Assembly: GCA_904501755.1 (NCBI GenBank) | Contig: CAJGBV010000013.1 | Span: 1-58,543, forward strand | Reading direction: 5' to 3' | Length of the DNA: 58,543 nucleotides | Source of the DNA: Clostridiaceae bacterium | GTDB lineage: Bacteria; Bacillota; Clostridia; Oscillospirales; Acutalibacteraceae | In this document: piece after piece, positions 34,271 to 42,373 of the stretch | How the letters are laid out: each line of letters opens with the position of its first letter | Position numbering within the stretch: position 1 is the first letter of the stretch | Translations under genes and position numbers: made by a program | Notes under the pieces: generated by a model | Told to the model about the DNA's origin: nothing | The model's input: only the letters and a program-made list of their open reading frames with translations | Databases searched by the model: none

Positions 34271-34435
34271 TCACACCGTAGGTGTGAATGTAATCAACAC
34301 GAAGTGTTGTATGTAATTGCAACATAAGTTGCGTATGTAATCAAGCCGAAGAAATGCACCTTGCGGTGATGACATACACGCTGTCGCGTGATTACATTCC
34401 GCAAACGCGGATTACATACCAAGCCTTCGGCTTGG
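34271..34435. repeat. Array of short hairpins separated by ATGTAAT / ATTACAT
   Basis: In 165 bp there are seven small palindromes: 34271-34287 (TCACACC-gta), 34295-34309 (CAACAC-gaa), 34319-34332 (GCAAC-ataa), 34357-34368 (CACC-ttgc), 34377-34390 (CACGC-tgtc), 34399-34410 (CCGC-aaac) and 34419-34435 (CCAAGCC-ttc). An eighth position, near 34342-34351, holds only the left arm CAAGCCGAAG, and this can pair with the last hairpin's right arm. Left units are separated by ATGTAAT, right ones by its reverse complement ATTACAT, so the array is itself inverted about its middle. It is noncoding and lies between the ClC promoter and tRNA-Ser. Confidence 0.85.
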
Positions 34436-34437
34436 AT

Positions 34438-34473
34438 AAAAAAATTCGACAAGTCGAAACTTGTCGAATTTTT
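34438..34473 (-). terminator. Intrinsic terminator of the tRNA-Ser gene
   Basis: AAAAAATTCGACAAG-tttcga-CTTGTCGAATTTTTTT on the minus strand, directly after the encoded CCA. Confidence 0.93.
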
Positions 34474-34565
34474 TGGCGGAGAGAAGGGGATTCGAACCCC
34501 TGAACGGGTTTAAGCCGTTACACGATTTCCAGTCGTGCGCCTTAGACCAACTCAGCCATCTCTCC
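34474..34565 (-). tRNA. tRNA-Ser (anticodon GGA)
   Basis: On the minus strand the acceptor GGAGAGA pairs with TCTCTCC, followed by discriminator G and an encoded CCA. The anticodon stem CACGA/TCGTG encloses loop CTGGAAA, giving anticodon GGA. It reads UCC and UCU serine codons. A long variable arm with ACGG/CCGT pairing and the GGGGTTCGAATCCCC T-arm fit class II tRNA-Ser. It is a single gene with its own promoter and terminator. The short open frame across it is spurious. Confidence 0.96.
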
Positions 34566-34588
34566 GTATGTTTGGCTGCGACTTTATG

Positions 34589-34617
34589 ATTATATAATAA
34601 CACAGCCCAAAAGTCAA
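34589..34617 (-). promoter_or_regulatory. Promoter of tRNA-Ser
   Basis: TTGACT (34612-34617), 17 bp, TATAAT (34589-34594) on the minus strand. Confidence 0.82.
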
Positions 34618-34644
34618 GTGTTTTTTATAGAGTCACCTATGTAA

Positions 34645-35643
34645 TTATTCATATATTTCACTCAGCGACTTAACTCTTTCCTTTATCATAATTTTCAGTT
34701 CCTCCGGGGACTCTACTTTTATTTTATCACCAAACTGAAGCAACCAGTTAACAAGTCCTTCACTGAGTATTACATCTGTAGAAAAAGAAAAGCTTCCATC
34801 CTCTACATTACGGATAAATATTTTATCGGAAAATCGGTCAACCACCTGTTCAATTATACTGTTATTGCAACGAAGTGTGACCTCTTTTAGCTGACCTGTA
34901 TACATCTGAAAGCTTTTTGCGGTATAGTCAGCAATATCGAATTTATCTTTATAAACACTTACCTGACTGAAATGCCGCCAGTTTTCTTTAGTAACAGCCA
35001 CCTTTTTAATTCTGTCAAGACGTATATGCATAAGATTATCATACTTCTCATTATTTGCAACGAGATAGTAATGTTCATTTTGCCATATAAGAGCATAGGG
35101 TGAAAGCTTGTATTCTTTATTAACACTTACAAGCTGTCTATCCTCGCTTATATTTCTTACAATATAAGAAAGCGTTACCTTTTTCTTATCAGTTATAGCA
35201 CGGGAGAGCGTATCTATATTATAATAGATTTCTTCGTTTTCACATTTATGTCCGTTATCTATATAAATGCCCTTTTCCCTTTTTCTTCTCTCGCCCTCAC
35301 TGAGCATAGCATCAAGCTTTCTCACAAGCTCTCTGGTTTTTTTAATCGTAATAAAGCTTGCCGCCTGTACCGCATCTGTAAGAAGATATATTTCAGGAAG
35401 CTCAAAGGTTTTATCGGCAAGATAATACCCTGCCCTTGGACTTCGGGTCTGAATAATATCATAGCCGTAATCAACAAGAGCTTCAATTCCTCTGTATACC
35501 GCTTTACGCTCGGCTTCAACTCCGTTCTCGCTTAGTTTATCAGAAATTTCTATAGCATTTATAGGATTTTCCTCATCAGAATATCTTTTAAGTATATCCA
35601 GTATAGCAAGTACCTTTACTTGCTGTCCGCTTGATTTAGGCAC
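34645..35643 (-). CDS. HTH and WYL domain transcriptional regulator
   Basis: A 332-residue protein with an N-terminal winged helix (residues about 8-65; ILDILKRYSDEENPINAIEISDKL, RKAVYRGIEALVDYGYDI) and a WYL domain (about residues 140-220). The WYL signature reads as LSPYALIWQNEHYYLVA. The C-terminal WCX extension is present. WYL proteins sense nucleic acids or nucleotides and often control DNA-damage or defence genes, but no defence genes are nearby. It overlaps the TOPRIM gene and ends the alaS operon. Confidence 0.88.
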   Translation of the reverse strand: MPKSSGQQVKVLAILDILKRYSDEENPINAIEISDKLSENGVEAERKAVYRGIEALVDYGYDIIQTRSPRAGYYLADKTFELPEIYLLTDAVQAASFITIKKTRELVRKLDAMLSEGERRKREKGIYIDNGHKCENEEIYYNIDTLSRAITDKKKVTLSYIVRNISEDRQLVSVNKEYKLSPYALIWQNEHYYLVANNEKYDNLMHIRLDRIKKVAVTKENWRHFSQVSVYKDKFDIADYTAKSFQMYTGQLKEVTLRCNNSIIEQVVDRFSDKIFIRNVEDGSFSFSTDVILSEGLVNWLLQFGDKIKVESPEELKIMIKERVKSLSEIYE

Positions 35644-36230
35644 TCTTCACACACCCTTTCAAATTCAGCTTTACTGTACACCGTATTAATATAATCAAGG
35701 AATGAATTAGTCTGCATACAAAGAGGAAGCTTTAAAAAGTTATATAGCACTTCCCTTTTTTTACTGCTGTCCTTACCGCCTGTAAGCCCCATTTCATAAA
35801 GCATAGACTTACTTATTTCTTTTTCCTTTCTCATTAAAACAGTATCACCTGTAACACCGCTTTTTATAAGACATTCCTTAATAATTTCTTCACTGAGTCC
35901 CTCGACACCTAAAATACCCTCAGCACCTGATGTATTCTTCCGCTTTTCCTTGCCTTTAATCCGAGGAACGTATACATTTATAACCTCACCTTGACTTGCT
36001 ATACTTTTAATATGGGAACGAATCATCATACCCGCACTGTCGCTATCGGTCATAATAATAATTCCTGTTTTTCTTGCCAAGGAAGAAAGCAACGCACGTT
36101 TTTCTTCATTTTTAAAAATTCTAAAGCCGTCGGTGGCTATAATAAAGGCATCTATGAAATTCTCAATTTTAATTTTATCGTATTTACCCTCTACCACCAC
36201 GGTTTGATTAAGCCTTATCAATTGACTCAC
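35616..36230 (-). CDS. TOPRIM-domain protein, RNase M5-like
   Basis: A 204-residue protein with a small TOPRIM domain. VVVEGKYDKIKI carries the catalytic Glu (Glu14), and MTDSDSAGMMI the DxD pair (about residues 60-62), as in RNase M5 (RnmV), which trims the 5S rRNA precursor. The C-terminal half resembles the DUF4093 region found with this domain in Clostridia. It overlaps holA by 23 bases and the WYL gene by 28. A 5S rRNA maturation role is the best guess, not proven. Confidence 0.75.
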   Translation of the reverse strand: MSQLIRLNQTVVVEGKYDKIKIENFIDAFIIATDGFRIFKNEEKRALLSSLARKTGIIIMTDSDSAGMMIRSHIKSIASQGEVINVYVPRIKGKEKRKNTSGAEGILGVEGLSEEIIKECLIKSGVTGDTVLMRKEKEISKSMLYEMGLTGGKDSSKKREVLYNFLKLPLCMQTNSFLDYINTVYSKAEFERVCEECLNQADSK

Positions 36231-37269
36231 CCTTTGAAACTATATAGGAAAGACGAACAATAAGCTCCTCAAGGACAACTCTGTCCTCACCCGAAAAACT
36301 TTTCAGCATACCGTCAGCACGGCAAAGCTCATTAAGGCTGAGTTTTATCTGTTTTTCTGTAAGCACCGAAAGATTTTTAATAGCTTTTTCTATAAGAAAT
36401 GCTCTTGTTCCATAACCAAAGTCATTAACCACTTCTGCCATAGTTTTTCCGGCTTTCTTAGAAGCATAAGCTCTGAGCACATCAACATAAACACTGGATA
36501 TGGTAGTAAGCAGCATTATAGGCTTTATTCTCATATAAAGAAGTTCATCAAGAATCATTATCGCCCCTCCAACATCCTTTTGGAGTATTTTTGCGGATAA
36601 ATCATAAATTGATTGCTCTATATTCCTAATACATATTTTTTTAATAGTTTCCCTGTCAATATTTCCGCTTTTTTTATATGCACAAAGCTTTTCAATTTCA
36701 TTAATTATAATATCTATATCTGTTGAAACATAATCAATGAAAAATCTTGCAACCTCGTTGGTCATTGAGCAGCCCCGTTTTTCACAGGCACTTGTAACGG
36801 TTTTTACAAGCTCACCTGTCTGACGGTGATTTATAAGAACAGCTCGTCCACCACATTTTTCGGCAGCCTCAATCATCTTTTTAAAGCGTTCGGGAAGCTT
36901 TTTTGTATCGAACTCTATAGCGGTATAAAGAAGTATAACAATACAGTCTTCATTTTTTTCTCCGCAAATTTTAAGAAGCCTTTCAAAATCATCAGCGGAG
37001 CAGTCTGCAAAATCATAGTCTTCCAGCAAAATACATTTTTTATCTGCCATAAGCGGAAGTTGTTCCTTTGCATCGTAAACCTCCTGTAAGGAGGCCTCAC
37101 CTACAAACTTCTGAAAATTAAATATATCGTCAGTATCAACTACCGACTTTATTATACTTTCAGCGTTTTGTCTTTTAAGATAACCGTCATTGCCGAAAAT
37201 AATATAACAGGGTGCCAAAGCAGACATCTTGATGTCATTTTTAATATGCGATTCATTACATATTGCCAT
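36208..37269 (-). CDS. holA: DNA polymerase III delta subunit
   Basis: Clamp-loader subunit that opens the sliding clamp, 353 residues. It shows the HolA layout: YIIFGNDGYLKRQNAESII at the start, a degenerate AAA+ domain, FIDYVSTDIDIIINEIEKL in the lid domain and a C-terminal helical collar. In many Firmicutes holA follows comEC, as it does here with a 14-base overlap. The start may be the internal ATG at MSALAPCY (15th residue), which fits homologues better. Confidence 0.9.
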   Translation of the reverse strand: MAICNESHIKNDIKMSALAPCYIIFGNDGYLKRQNAESIIKSVVDTDDIFNFQKFVGEASLQEVYDAKEQLPLMADKKCILLEDYDFADCSADDFERLLKICGEKNEDCIVILLYTAIEFDTKKLPERFKKMIEAAEKCGGRAVLINHRQTGELVKTVTSACEKRGCSMTNEVARFFIDYVSTDIDIIINEIEKLCAYKKSGNIDRETIKKICIRNIEQSIYDLSAKILQKDVGGAIMILDELLYMRIKPIMLLTTISSVYVDVLRAYASKKAGKTMAEVVNDFGYGTRAFLIEKAIKNLSVLTEKQIKLSLNELCRADGMLKSFSGEDRVVLEELIVRLSYIVSKGESIDKA

Positions 37270-38782
37270 TATTTTTTATCCCCTTCACAAATTTTCTTAA
37301 CGGTTTTATTTTTAACATATAAATCCCGACAAACACAGTAATAATAATCACTGTAAGTTGTTTTTCGTTTTTAATAGGTATGTAAGGTAAAGGCATAGCG
37401 TTTGCAAGCTCTACCATAAACATAAAATAATCTGCTATTTTATCAGCAATAAAAAGAAGTATACTTTGTACAAATGGAACAACGCCTGAAGCTAACCCTA
37501 ATACGCCTAAAATAAGCATAACCGTTGAAGGCAGTGAAACAAGTATATTTACAATTATCGCATAGGTAGACACATATCCAAAATTATAAATAACAATAGG
37601 CAGTGTAGCAATGTATGCCGACAAGGAAACTGCCGCAGCCTCTATAATTTCTTTCATAAAAAAGTTTTGTTTTCTCGCACCGCTTAAATAAAATATTATT
37701 TTTCTTGACAGCACAAGAATACCATAGGTAGAGGCAAAGGAAAGCTGAAAAGCAATACTGTGGACAGCAAATGGATGAATAAACAGCACTATTATTATAG
37801 CATCTGCCAGACAAAGCACCGAATCCTCTAACCGTCGTATTCGCCTGTAAATTATTACGATAACATAAACGATACTTGCTCTAAGCATCGACATACCGAA
37901 GCCGCAAACGCACATCATCAGGAAAAGAAATATAACAAGAATTGTATCTTTTAAGATTTGCGACCCACCGAACATATTAAGAAGTTTAAAAACCAATCCG
38001 CACAAAATAGCAAGATGCATACCCGAAACTACGAGTATATGGCTGACACCCGAAACCTTTACAGCGTCATAAACCTCATCACTTATATTGCTTCTATCCC
38101 CTGTAATAAGCGCAAGAAGTATCCCAAAATTTTCGGCATTTCTCATAAGCACTTTCTTTGCATAGCTGTTTATTTTTCCTGCAAAGCCGTATATTCCCTT
38201 ATTGCTATTAGTAACCGATAACCCATCCGTTACTTTTCCTGAAATAAAAACATTTTCACTGTAATAATAAAGCGCAATATCGGTATCCTCAAAGTGCTCA
38301 AGCTTTATATTAGCGGAAATTTTATCACCCTGTCTAAGCAGAGCTATATCATTACCTCTTAAAGATAAAATACTTCCCTTTTTAAGAATATTTCGCTCAC
38401 TTCGCTCTATACGAACATTACAAACACCGTAATTATCGTCAGAACCATAGCTTTCGGGAGTTTCGGTTACAACCGCAATTACGCTTTCGGTTTCTCCACT
38501 GATATTATAAGAGTTTTCAACCTGCATTGTAGTAACCGACAGTATTCTGATGCAGAATAAACTTAAAAGTATGGCTGAAATAAGAGCGCCCTTTGGGTTT
38601 TTAAAAACACAAATAATTACTCCGATTATAGCAAACAAGACGGCACAAATCAGATAAAACATCTGACCGGCCGTCTTTAAAGCAAAAGATAGAAGGAGCA
38701 TACCAACGGCAGTCGGTAAAGCGTACCGGATAATTTTATTAGAGCCTGTAGCTTTATTTAAAGAACAACGGGAGCTTTTCAA
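37256..38782 (-). CDS. comEC: ComEC/Rec2 family DNA-uptake channel
   Basis: Membrane protein of 508 residues that in competent bacteria moves single-stranded DNA across the membrane. An N-terminal region with two hydrophobic segments and an OB-like extracellular domain (about residues 75-200) is followed by the Competence domain with HILVVSGMHLAILCGLVFKLL and AFQLSFASTYGILVLS. The C-terminal beta-lactamase-like domain of full ComEC is missing, so this is the short type. No comEA is adjacent. It overlaps the phosphoribosyltransferase gene by 29 bases. Confidence 0.88.
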   Translation of the reverse strand: MKSSRCSLNKATGSNKIIRYALPTAVGMLLLSFALKTAGQMFYLICAVLFAIIGVIICVFKNPKGALISAILLSLFCIRILSVTTMQVENSYNISGETESVIAVVTETPESYGSDDNYGVCNVRIERSERNILKKGSILSLRGNDIALLRQGDKISANIKLEHFEDTDIALYYYSENVFISGKVTDGLSVTNSNKGIYGFAGKINSYAKKVLMRNAENFGILLALITGDRSNISDEVYDAVKVSGVSHILVVSGMHLAILCGLVFKLLNMFGGSQILKDTILVIFLFLMMCVCGFGMSMLRASIVYVIVIIYRRIRRLEDSVLCLADAIIIVLFIHPFAVHSIAFQLSFASTYGILVLSRKIIFYLSGARKQNFFMKEIIEAAAVSLSAYIATLPIVIYNFGYVSTYAIIVNILVSLPSTVMLILGVLGLASGVVPFVQSILLFIADKIADYFMFMVELANAMPLPYIPIKNEKQLTVIIITVFVGIYMLKIKPLRKFVKGIKNNGNM

Positions 38783-39302
38783 GATAAATTATATCCGTTC
38801 TGCTTGCAGCATCGCCTTCTGCAAGGAAAGCACAGGAGGCAGCTTCTATAGCGCCCGCCTCACTTACAAGCTTTCTTGCTGCTGCAAGAGACTCGCCTGT
38901 GCTTATAACATCATCAACTATAAGCACCCTTTTACCTTTAATAAGATTAACCTCTGTTTCACCCAAATAAAGTTCCTGCTCTTTAGCAGTAGTAATAGAG
39001 CGTACTGAAACCCTAAGAGGATTTCTCATATAAACCTTAACGCCCTTTCTGGCGATAATATAAGGCTTTCCGGACTGTCTTGCCATTTCATAAGCAATAG
39101 GAATACTTTTTGCTTCGGGAGTAAGAATTACATCAAATTGTGGAACTTTTTTAAGCAGTTCCTCACTTCCCTTAATGGTAAGCTCTGTATCACCAAATAT
39201 AATAAAAGCGGCAATATCAAGCTTATCGCTAACAGGGAATTTTTCAAGATTTCTCTCAAGTCCTGCAATTTTCATTGTATAAAATTCAGACATTTTATTC
39301 AC
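38754..39302 (-). CDS. Adenine-type phosphoribosyltransferase family protein
   Basis: A 182-residue type I phosphoribosyltransferase. The PRPP loop is VLIVDDVISTGESLAA (about residues 125-140). FDVILTPEAKSIPIAYEMA and the ARKGVKVYM stretch match the adenine/xanthine phosphoribosyltransferase group. It would form a nucleotide from a free base and PRPP, or serve as a base-sensing regulator. The gene sits between the HIT gene and comEC in the alaS operon, outside any purine cluster. Confidence 0.82.
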   Translation of the reverse strand: MNKMSEFYTMKIAGLERNLEKFPVSDKLDIAAFIIFGDTELTIKGSEELLKKVPQFDVILTPEAKSIPIAYEMARQSGKPYIIARKGVKVYMRNPLRVSVRSITTAKEQELYLGETEVNLIKGKRVLIVDDVISTGESLAAARKLVSEAGAIEAASCAFLAEGDAASRTDIIYLEKLPLFFK

Positions 39303-39323
39303 CCTTTATTTTTTAAATAAATA

Positions 39324-39662
39324 TCAGCCGGGAGGCCAAGCAAGGTTTCTGCGGGCAAGTAAATGGAAATGGATATGACCTACTGTCTGTCCGCCGTCCT
39401 CGCCGCAATTATTTACTACACGAAAACCTTTACAGAGATTTTCCTGTTTTGCTATTTTTGCAACAGCTTCAAAAACCTTTGCAATAAGAGTGCTGTTAGA
39501 TTCATTTATCATATCAGCACCACTTATATGCTCTTTTGGAATAATAATACAGTGGAATGGAGCCTGTGGGTCAATATCAAGAAAAGCGTAAACAAACTCA
39601 TCCTCGTACACCTTTGAAGATGGTATCTCCCCTGCGGCAATCTTACAGAACAAACAATCCAT
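39324..39662 (-). CDS. HIT family (HINT-like) nucleotide hydrolase
   Basis: A 112-residue protein that hydrolyses AMP-lysine or similar purine phosphoramidates. The histidine triad is GHIHFHLLARR near the C-terminus, with CLFCKIAAGEIPSSKVYEDE at the start, both typical of HINT. It follows alaS by two bases. A link to aminoacyl-AMP turnover is attractive because HINT proteins accept aminoacyl-adenylates formed by tRNA synthetases. Confidence 0.93.
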   Translation of the reverse strand: MDCLFCKIAAGEIPSSKVYEDEFVYAFLDIDPQAPFHCIIIPKEHISGADMINESNSTLIAKVFEAVAKIAKQENLCKGFRVVNNCGEDGGQTVGHIHFHLLARRNLAWPPG

Positions 39663-39664
39663 AA

Positions 39665-42289
39665 TTATTCTCCTATCTGATTTTTAACTAACTGGAGAAC
39701 TGCATCAATAGCCTTTTCTGCAAGAGTTGCGTCCTTACCGCCTGCCATAGCGAAATCAGGACGTCCTCCACCCTTACCGCCTGCTATTTCTGCAACACTG
39801 CGAACAAGGTTTCCTGCATTAGCGCCCTTCTTAACAGCTTCAGCACCGCAAGCGGCACAGAAGGTAAGTTTTCCTTCATTTATTCCGGCAAGTACAGCTA
39901 TAGCCTTTGGATTGTCGCCTTTTACCTTTTCAGCCATATTTCTGAGTTCTTCACTGCCTGTACCGTCGAGCACAGCCGAAACAACCGAGAAATCTCCTAC
40001 AGCTACTGCATTTTTAACTATATCATCCAGTTTACCGCCTGCAAGCTTTGCTTCAAGTGCAGCTATCTTTTTTTCTTTTTCTTTGTTTTCTGCAACAAGC
40101 GCAGCAGTCTTTACAGCCAATTCCTCAAAGTTGCCACACTTCTGAACAGCAGCAGCGGTATCAATAATATTCTTATAGTGAATAAGGGTATCAAGTACGC
40201 CTGTTCCTGTTACAGCCTCAATTCTTCTTACGCCTGCGGCAACACCCGACTCAGAAATAATTCTGAAAAGTCCTATTTTAGCAGAATTATCAATGTGTGT
40301 ACCACCGCAAAGCTCAACGGATTTATCTCCTACAGCTACAACCCTTACAACATCACCATATTTTTCACCGAAAAGTGCCATAGCACCCATTTTCTTTGCT
40401 TCTTCAATAGGCATTTCGCGGTTATCAACATCAGTTCCTGAAAGGATAACAGCATTAACAAAGGTTTCAACCTCGTTTATTTCATCTTCTGTCATAGCAG
40501 AAAAATGAGTAAAGTCAAATCTTACCGCTTTATCATTTACAAGCTGACCTGCCTGCTCAACATGGGTACCAAGAACCTTTCTCAGTGCCGCCTGCAAAAG
40601 ATGCGCTGCAGTATGGTTTCTCTTTATAGCATTTCTTCTTGCTGTATCAATAACTCCCTTTACTTCATCCTGTACAGAGAAAGAACCTCTCTCCATAGTA
40701 CCGAAGTGCATAAATACTCCGCCGTTTTTGGTAGTGTTTTCAACAACAAAGCAGCCGTTTTCGTTTTCAATTATACCTGTATCTCCTACCTGTCCACCGC
40801 TTTCGGCATAAAAACAGGTGGTATCAAGAACTATTATACCCTTTTGTCCCTGAGCAATAGTGCCTGAATGTTCGCCTTCAACAACCATAGCCTCGATTTT
40901 GCCGCTACATACCTCATCGGTATAGCCAACAAAAACAGTTTCCTCAGCATTATCAAAGCTTATACCATCGCTCTTCCAGGACTGTGCGTCGGCGGCTTTT
41001 CTGCCTTCTCTTGCCTTTTGTCTTTGCTGCTGCATAAGTTCATTAAAGGTTTCCTCATCAACAGTCATATTTTTTTCACTTAGAATATCTTTTGTAAGGT
41101 CTAACGGGAAGCCGTAGGTATCATAAAGACGGAAAGCATCCTCACCTGATACAACACCGCCGTCTTTAGTAAGTTCAGCAATAATGGCAAGACCCTGGTC
41201 GATAGTCTTGGAGAAAGCCGCTTCCTCAGTAGCGAGAACCTTTTTGATAAGTGTTTCCTTTTCACCAAGCTCGGTGTATGCGCTAACATTCTCTTTAATA
41301 ACTGCATCACACATTTCTACAAGGAAAGGACGCTTAATGCCAAGCATTCTGCCGTGACGGGCAGCTCTTCTTATAAGACGGCGAAGCACATAACCTCTGC
41401 CTTCGTTAGACGGCATAATACCGTCGCTTATCATAAAGGTAGCAGCTCTGCTATGATCGGTAATTGCACGAATAGAAATATCGTTACCGCTATCTTTACC
41501 ATAGGTTTTACCGGAAATTTCACAAACCTTATTGAGAATACTTCTGATGGTATCAACCTCAAACATATTATCAACATCCTGCATTACACAGGCAAGTCTT
41601 TCAAGTCCCATACCGGTATCAATGTTTTTATGTTCAAGCTCGGTATAGGTTCCATCCCCCATATTGTTAAACTGTGAGAAAACATTGTTCCAGATTTCCA
41701 TATATCTGTCACACTCACAGCCGGGCTTACAATCAGGACTGCCACAACCGTATTTTATACCTCTGTCAAAATAAATCTCGCTACAGGGACCGCAAGGGCC
41801 TGTGCCATGCTCCCAGAAGTTGTCGGCTTTACCAAGACGAACAATATGATTTTCGTCTACGCCGATTTTATCCTTCCAAATAGCATAGGCTTCATCATCC
41901 TCTTCATAAATAGAAGGCCAAAGCAGATTTTCAGGAATTTCAAGAGTTTTGGTTAAAAACTCCCAAGCCCACTCTATAGCTTCATTTTTAAAATAGTCAC
42001 CAAAAGAGAAGTTACCCAGCATCTCAAAATATGTACCATGACGCGCAGTATGACCTACACGCTCAAGGTCAGGAGTACGGATACACTTCTGACAGGTGGT
42101 AACACGATTTCTTGGAGGAGTAACCTCACCTGTGAAATACTTTTTCATAGGTGCCATACCCGAATTTATAAGCAAAAGAGATTTATCGTTATTGGGAACT
42201 AAAGAAAAGCTTCCAAGACGTAAATGACCTTTACTCTCAAAAAATGAAAGATATTTTTCTCTGAGTTCATTAAGAGAAGTCCACTGCAT
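39665..42289 (-). CDS. alaS: Alanyl-tRNA synthetase
   Basis: Class II synthetase of 874 residues that charges tRNA-Ala and edits misacylated Ser and Gly. The catalytic core has MAPMKKYFTGEVTPP and TGMGLERLA. The editing domain has HTAAHLLQAALRKVLGTHVEQAG and the CGGTH zinc/editing motif (about residue 660). A C-terminal Gly-rich GGKGGGRPDFAMAGG region completes the standard layout. It is the first gene of a seven-gene operon with a consensus promoter. The leader is short, so no T-box controls it. Confidence 0.97.
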   Translation of the reverse strand: MQWTSLNELREKYLSFFESKGHLRLGSFSLVPNNDKSLLLINSGMAPMKKYFTGEVTPPRNRVTTCQKCIRTPDLERVGHTARHGTYFEMLGNFSFGDYFKNEAIEWAWEFLTKTLEIPENLLWPSIYEEDDEAYAIWKDKIGVDENHIVRLGKADNFWEHGTGPCGPCSEIYFDRGIKYGCGSPDCKPGCECDRYMEIWNNVFSQFNNMGDGTYTELEHKNIDTGMGLERLACVMQDVDNMFEVDTIRSILNKVCEISGKTYGKDSGNDISIRAITDHSRAATFMISDGIMPSNEGRGYVLRRLIRRAARHGRMLGIKRPFLVEMCDAVIKENVSAYTELGEKETLIKKVLATEEAAFSKTIDQGLAIIAELTKDGGVVSGEDAFRLYDTYGFPLDLTKDILSEKNMTVDEETFNELMQQQRQKAREGRKAADAQSWKSDGISFDNAEETVFVGYTDEVCSGKIEAMVVEGEHSGTIAQGQKGIIVLDTTCFYAESGGQVGDTGIIENENGCFVVENTTKNGGVFMHFGTMERGSFSVQDEVKGVIDTARRNAIKRNHTAAHLLQAALRKVLGTHVEQAGQLVNDKAVRFDFTHFSAMTEDEINEVETFVNAVILSGTDVDNREMPIEEAKKMGAMALFGEKYGDVVRVVAVGDKSVELCGGTHIDNSAKIGLFRIISESGVAAGVRRIEAVTGTGVLDTLIHYKNIIDTAAAVQKCGNFEELAVKTAALVAENKEKEKKIAALEAKLAGGKLDDIVKNAVAVGDFSVVSAVLDGTGSEELRNMAEKVKGDNPKAIAVLAGINEGKLTFCAACGAEAVKKGANAGNLVRSVAEIAGGKGGGRPDFAMAGGKDATLAEKAIDAVLQLVKNQIGE

Positions 42290-42336
42290 TTTAAATTCCT
42301 CGCAATCAATTTACTAATATATAAACATACACATTA

Positions 42337-42365
42337 ATTATACTTATATACATCCGATTTGTCAA
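42337..42365 (-). promoter_or_regulatory. Consensus promoter of the alaS operon
   Basis: Exact TTGACA (42360-42365), 17 bp, exact TATAAT (42337-42342) on the minus strand, starting only about 10 bp after the PBP stop. Confidence 0.92.
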
Positions 42366-42373
42366 TCTTTTTA

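Noticed and set aside
34271..34435. CRISPR array
   Set aside because: The constant parts are only 7 bases, the variable parts are palindromes, spacer lengths are too short, and no cas genes are near.
34412..34603. 63-codon frame over the tRNA-Ser region
   Set aside because: It is covered by a well-formed tRNA and its terminator.
42290..42342. T-box leader for alaS
   Set aside because: The predicted leader is only about 40 nt. The proS leader is also too short.
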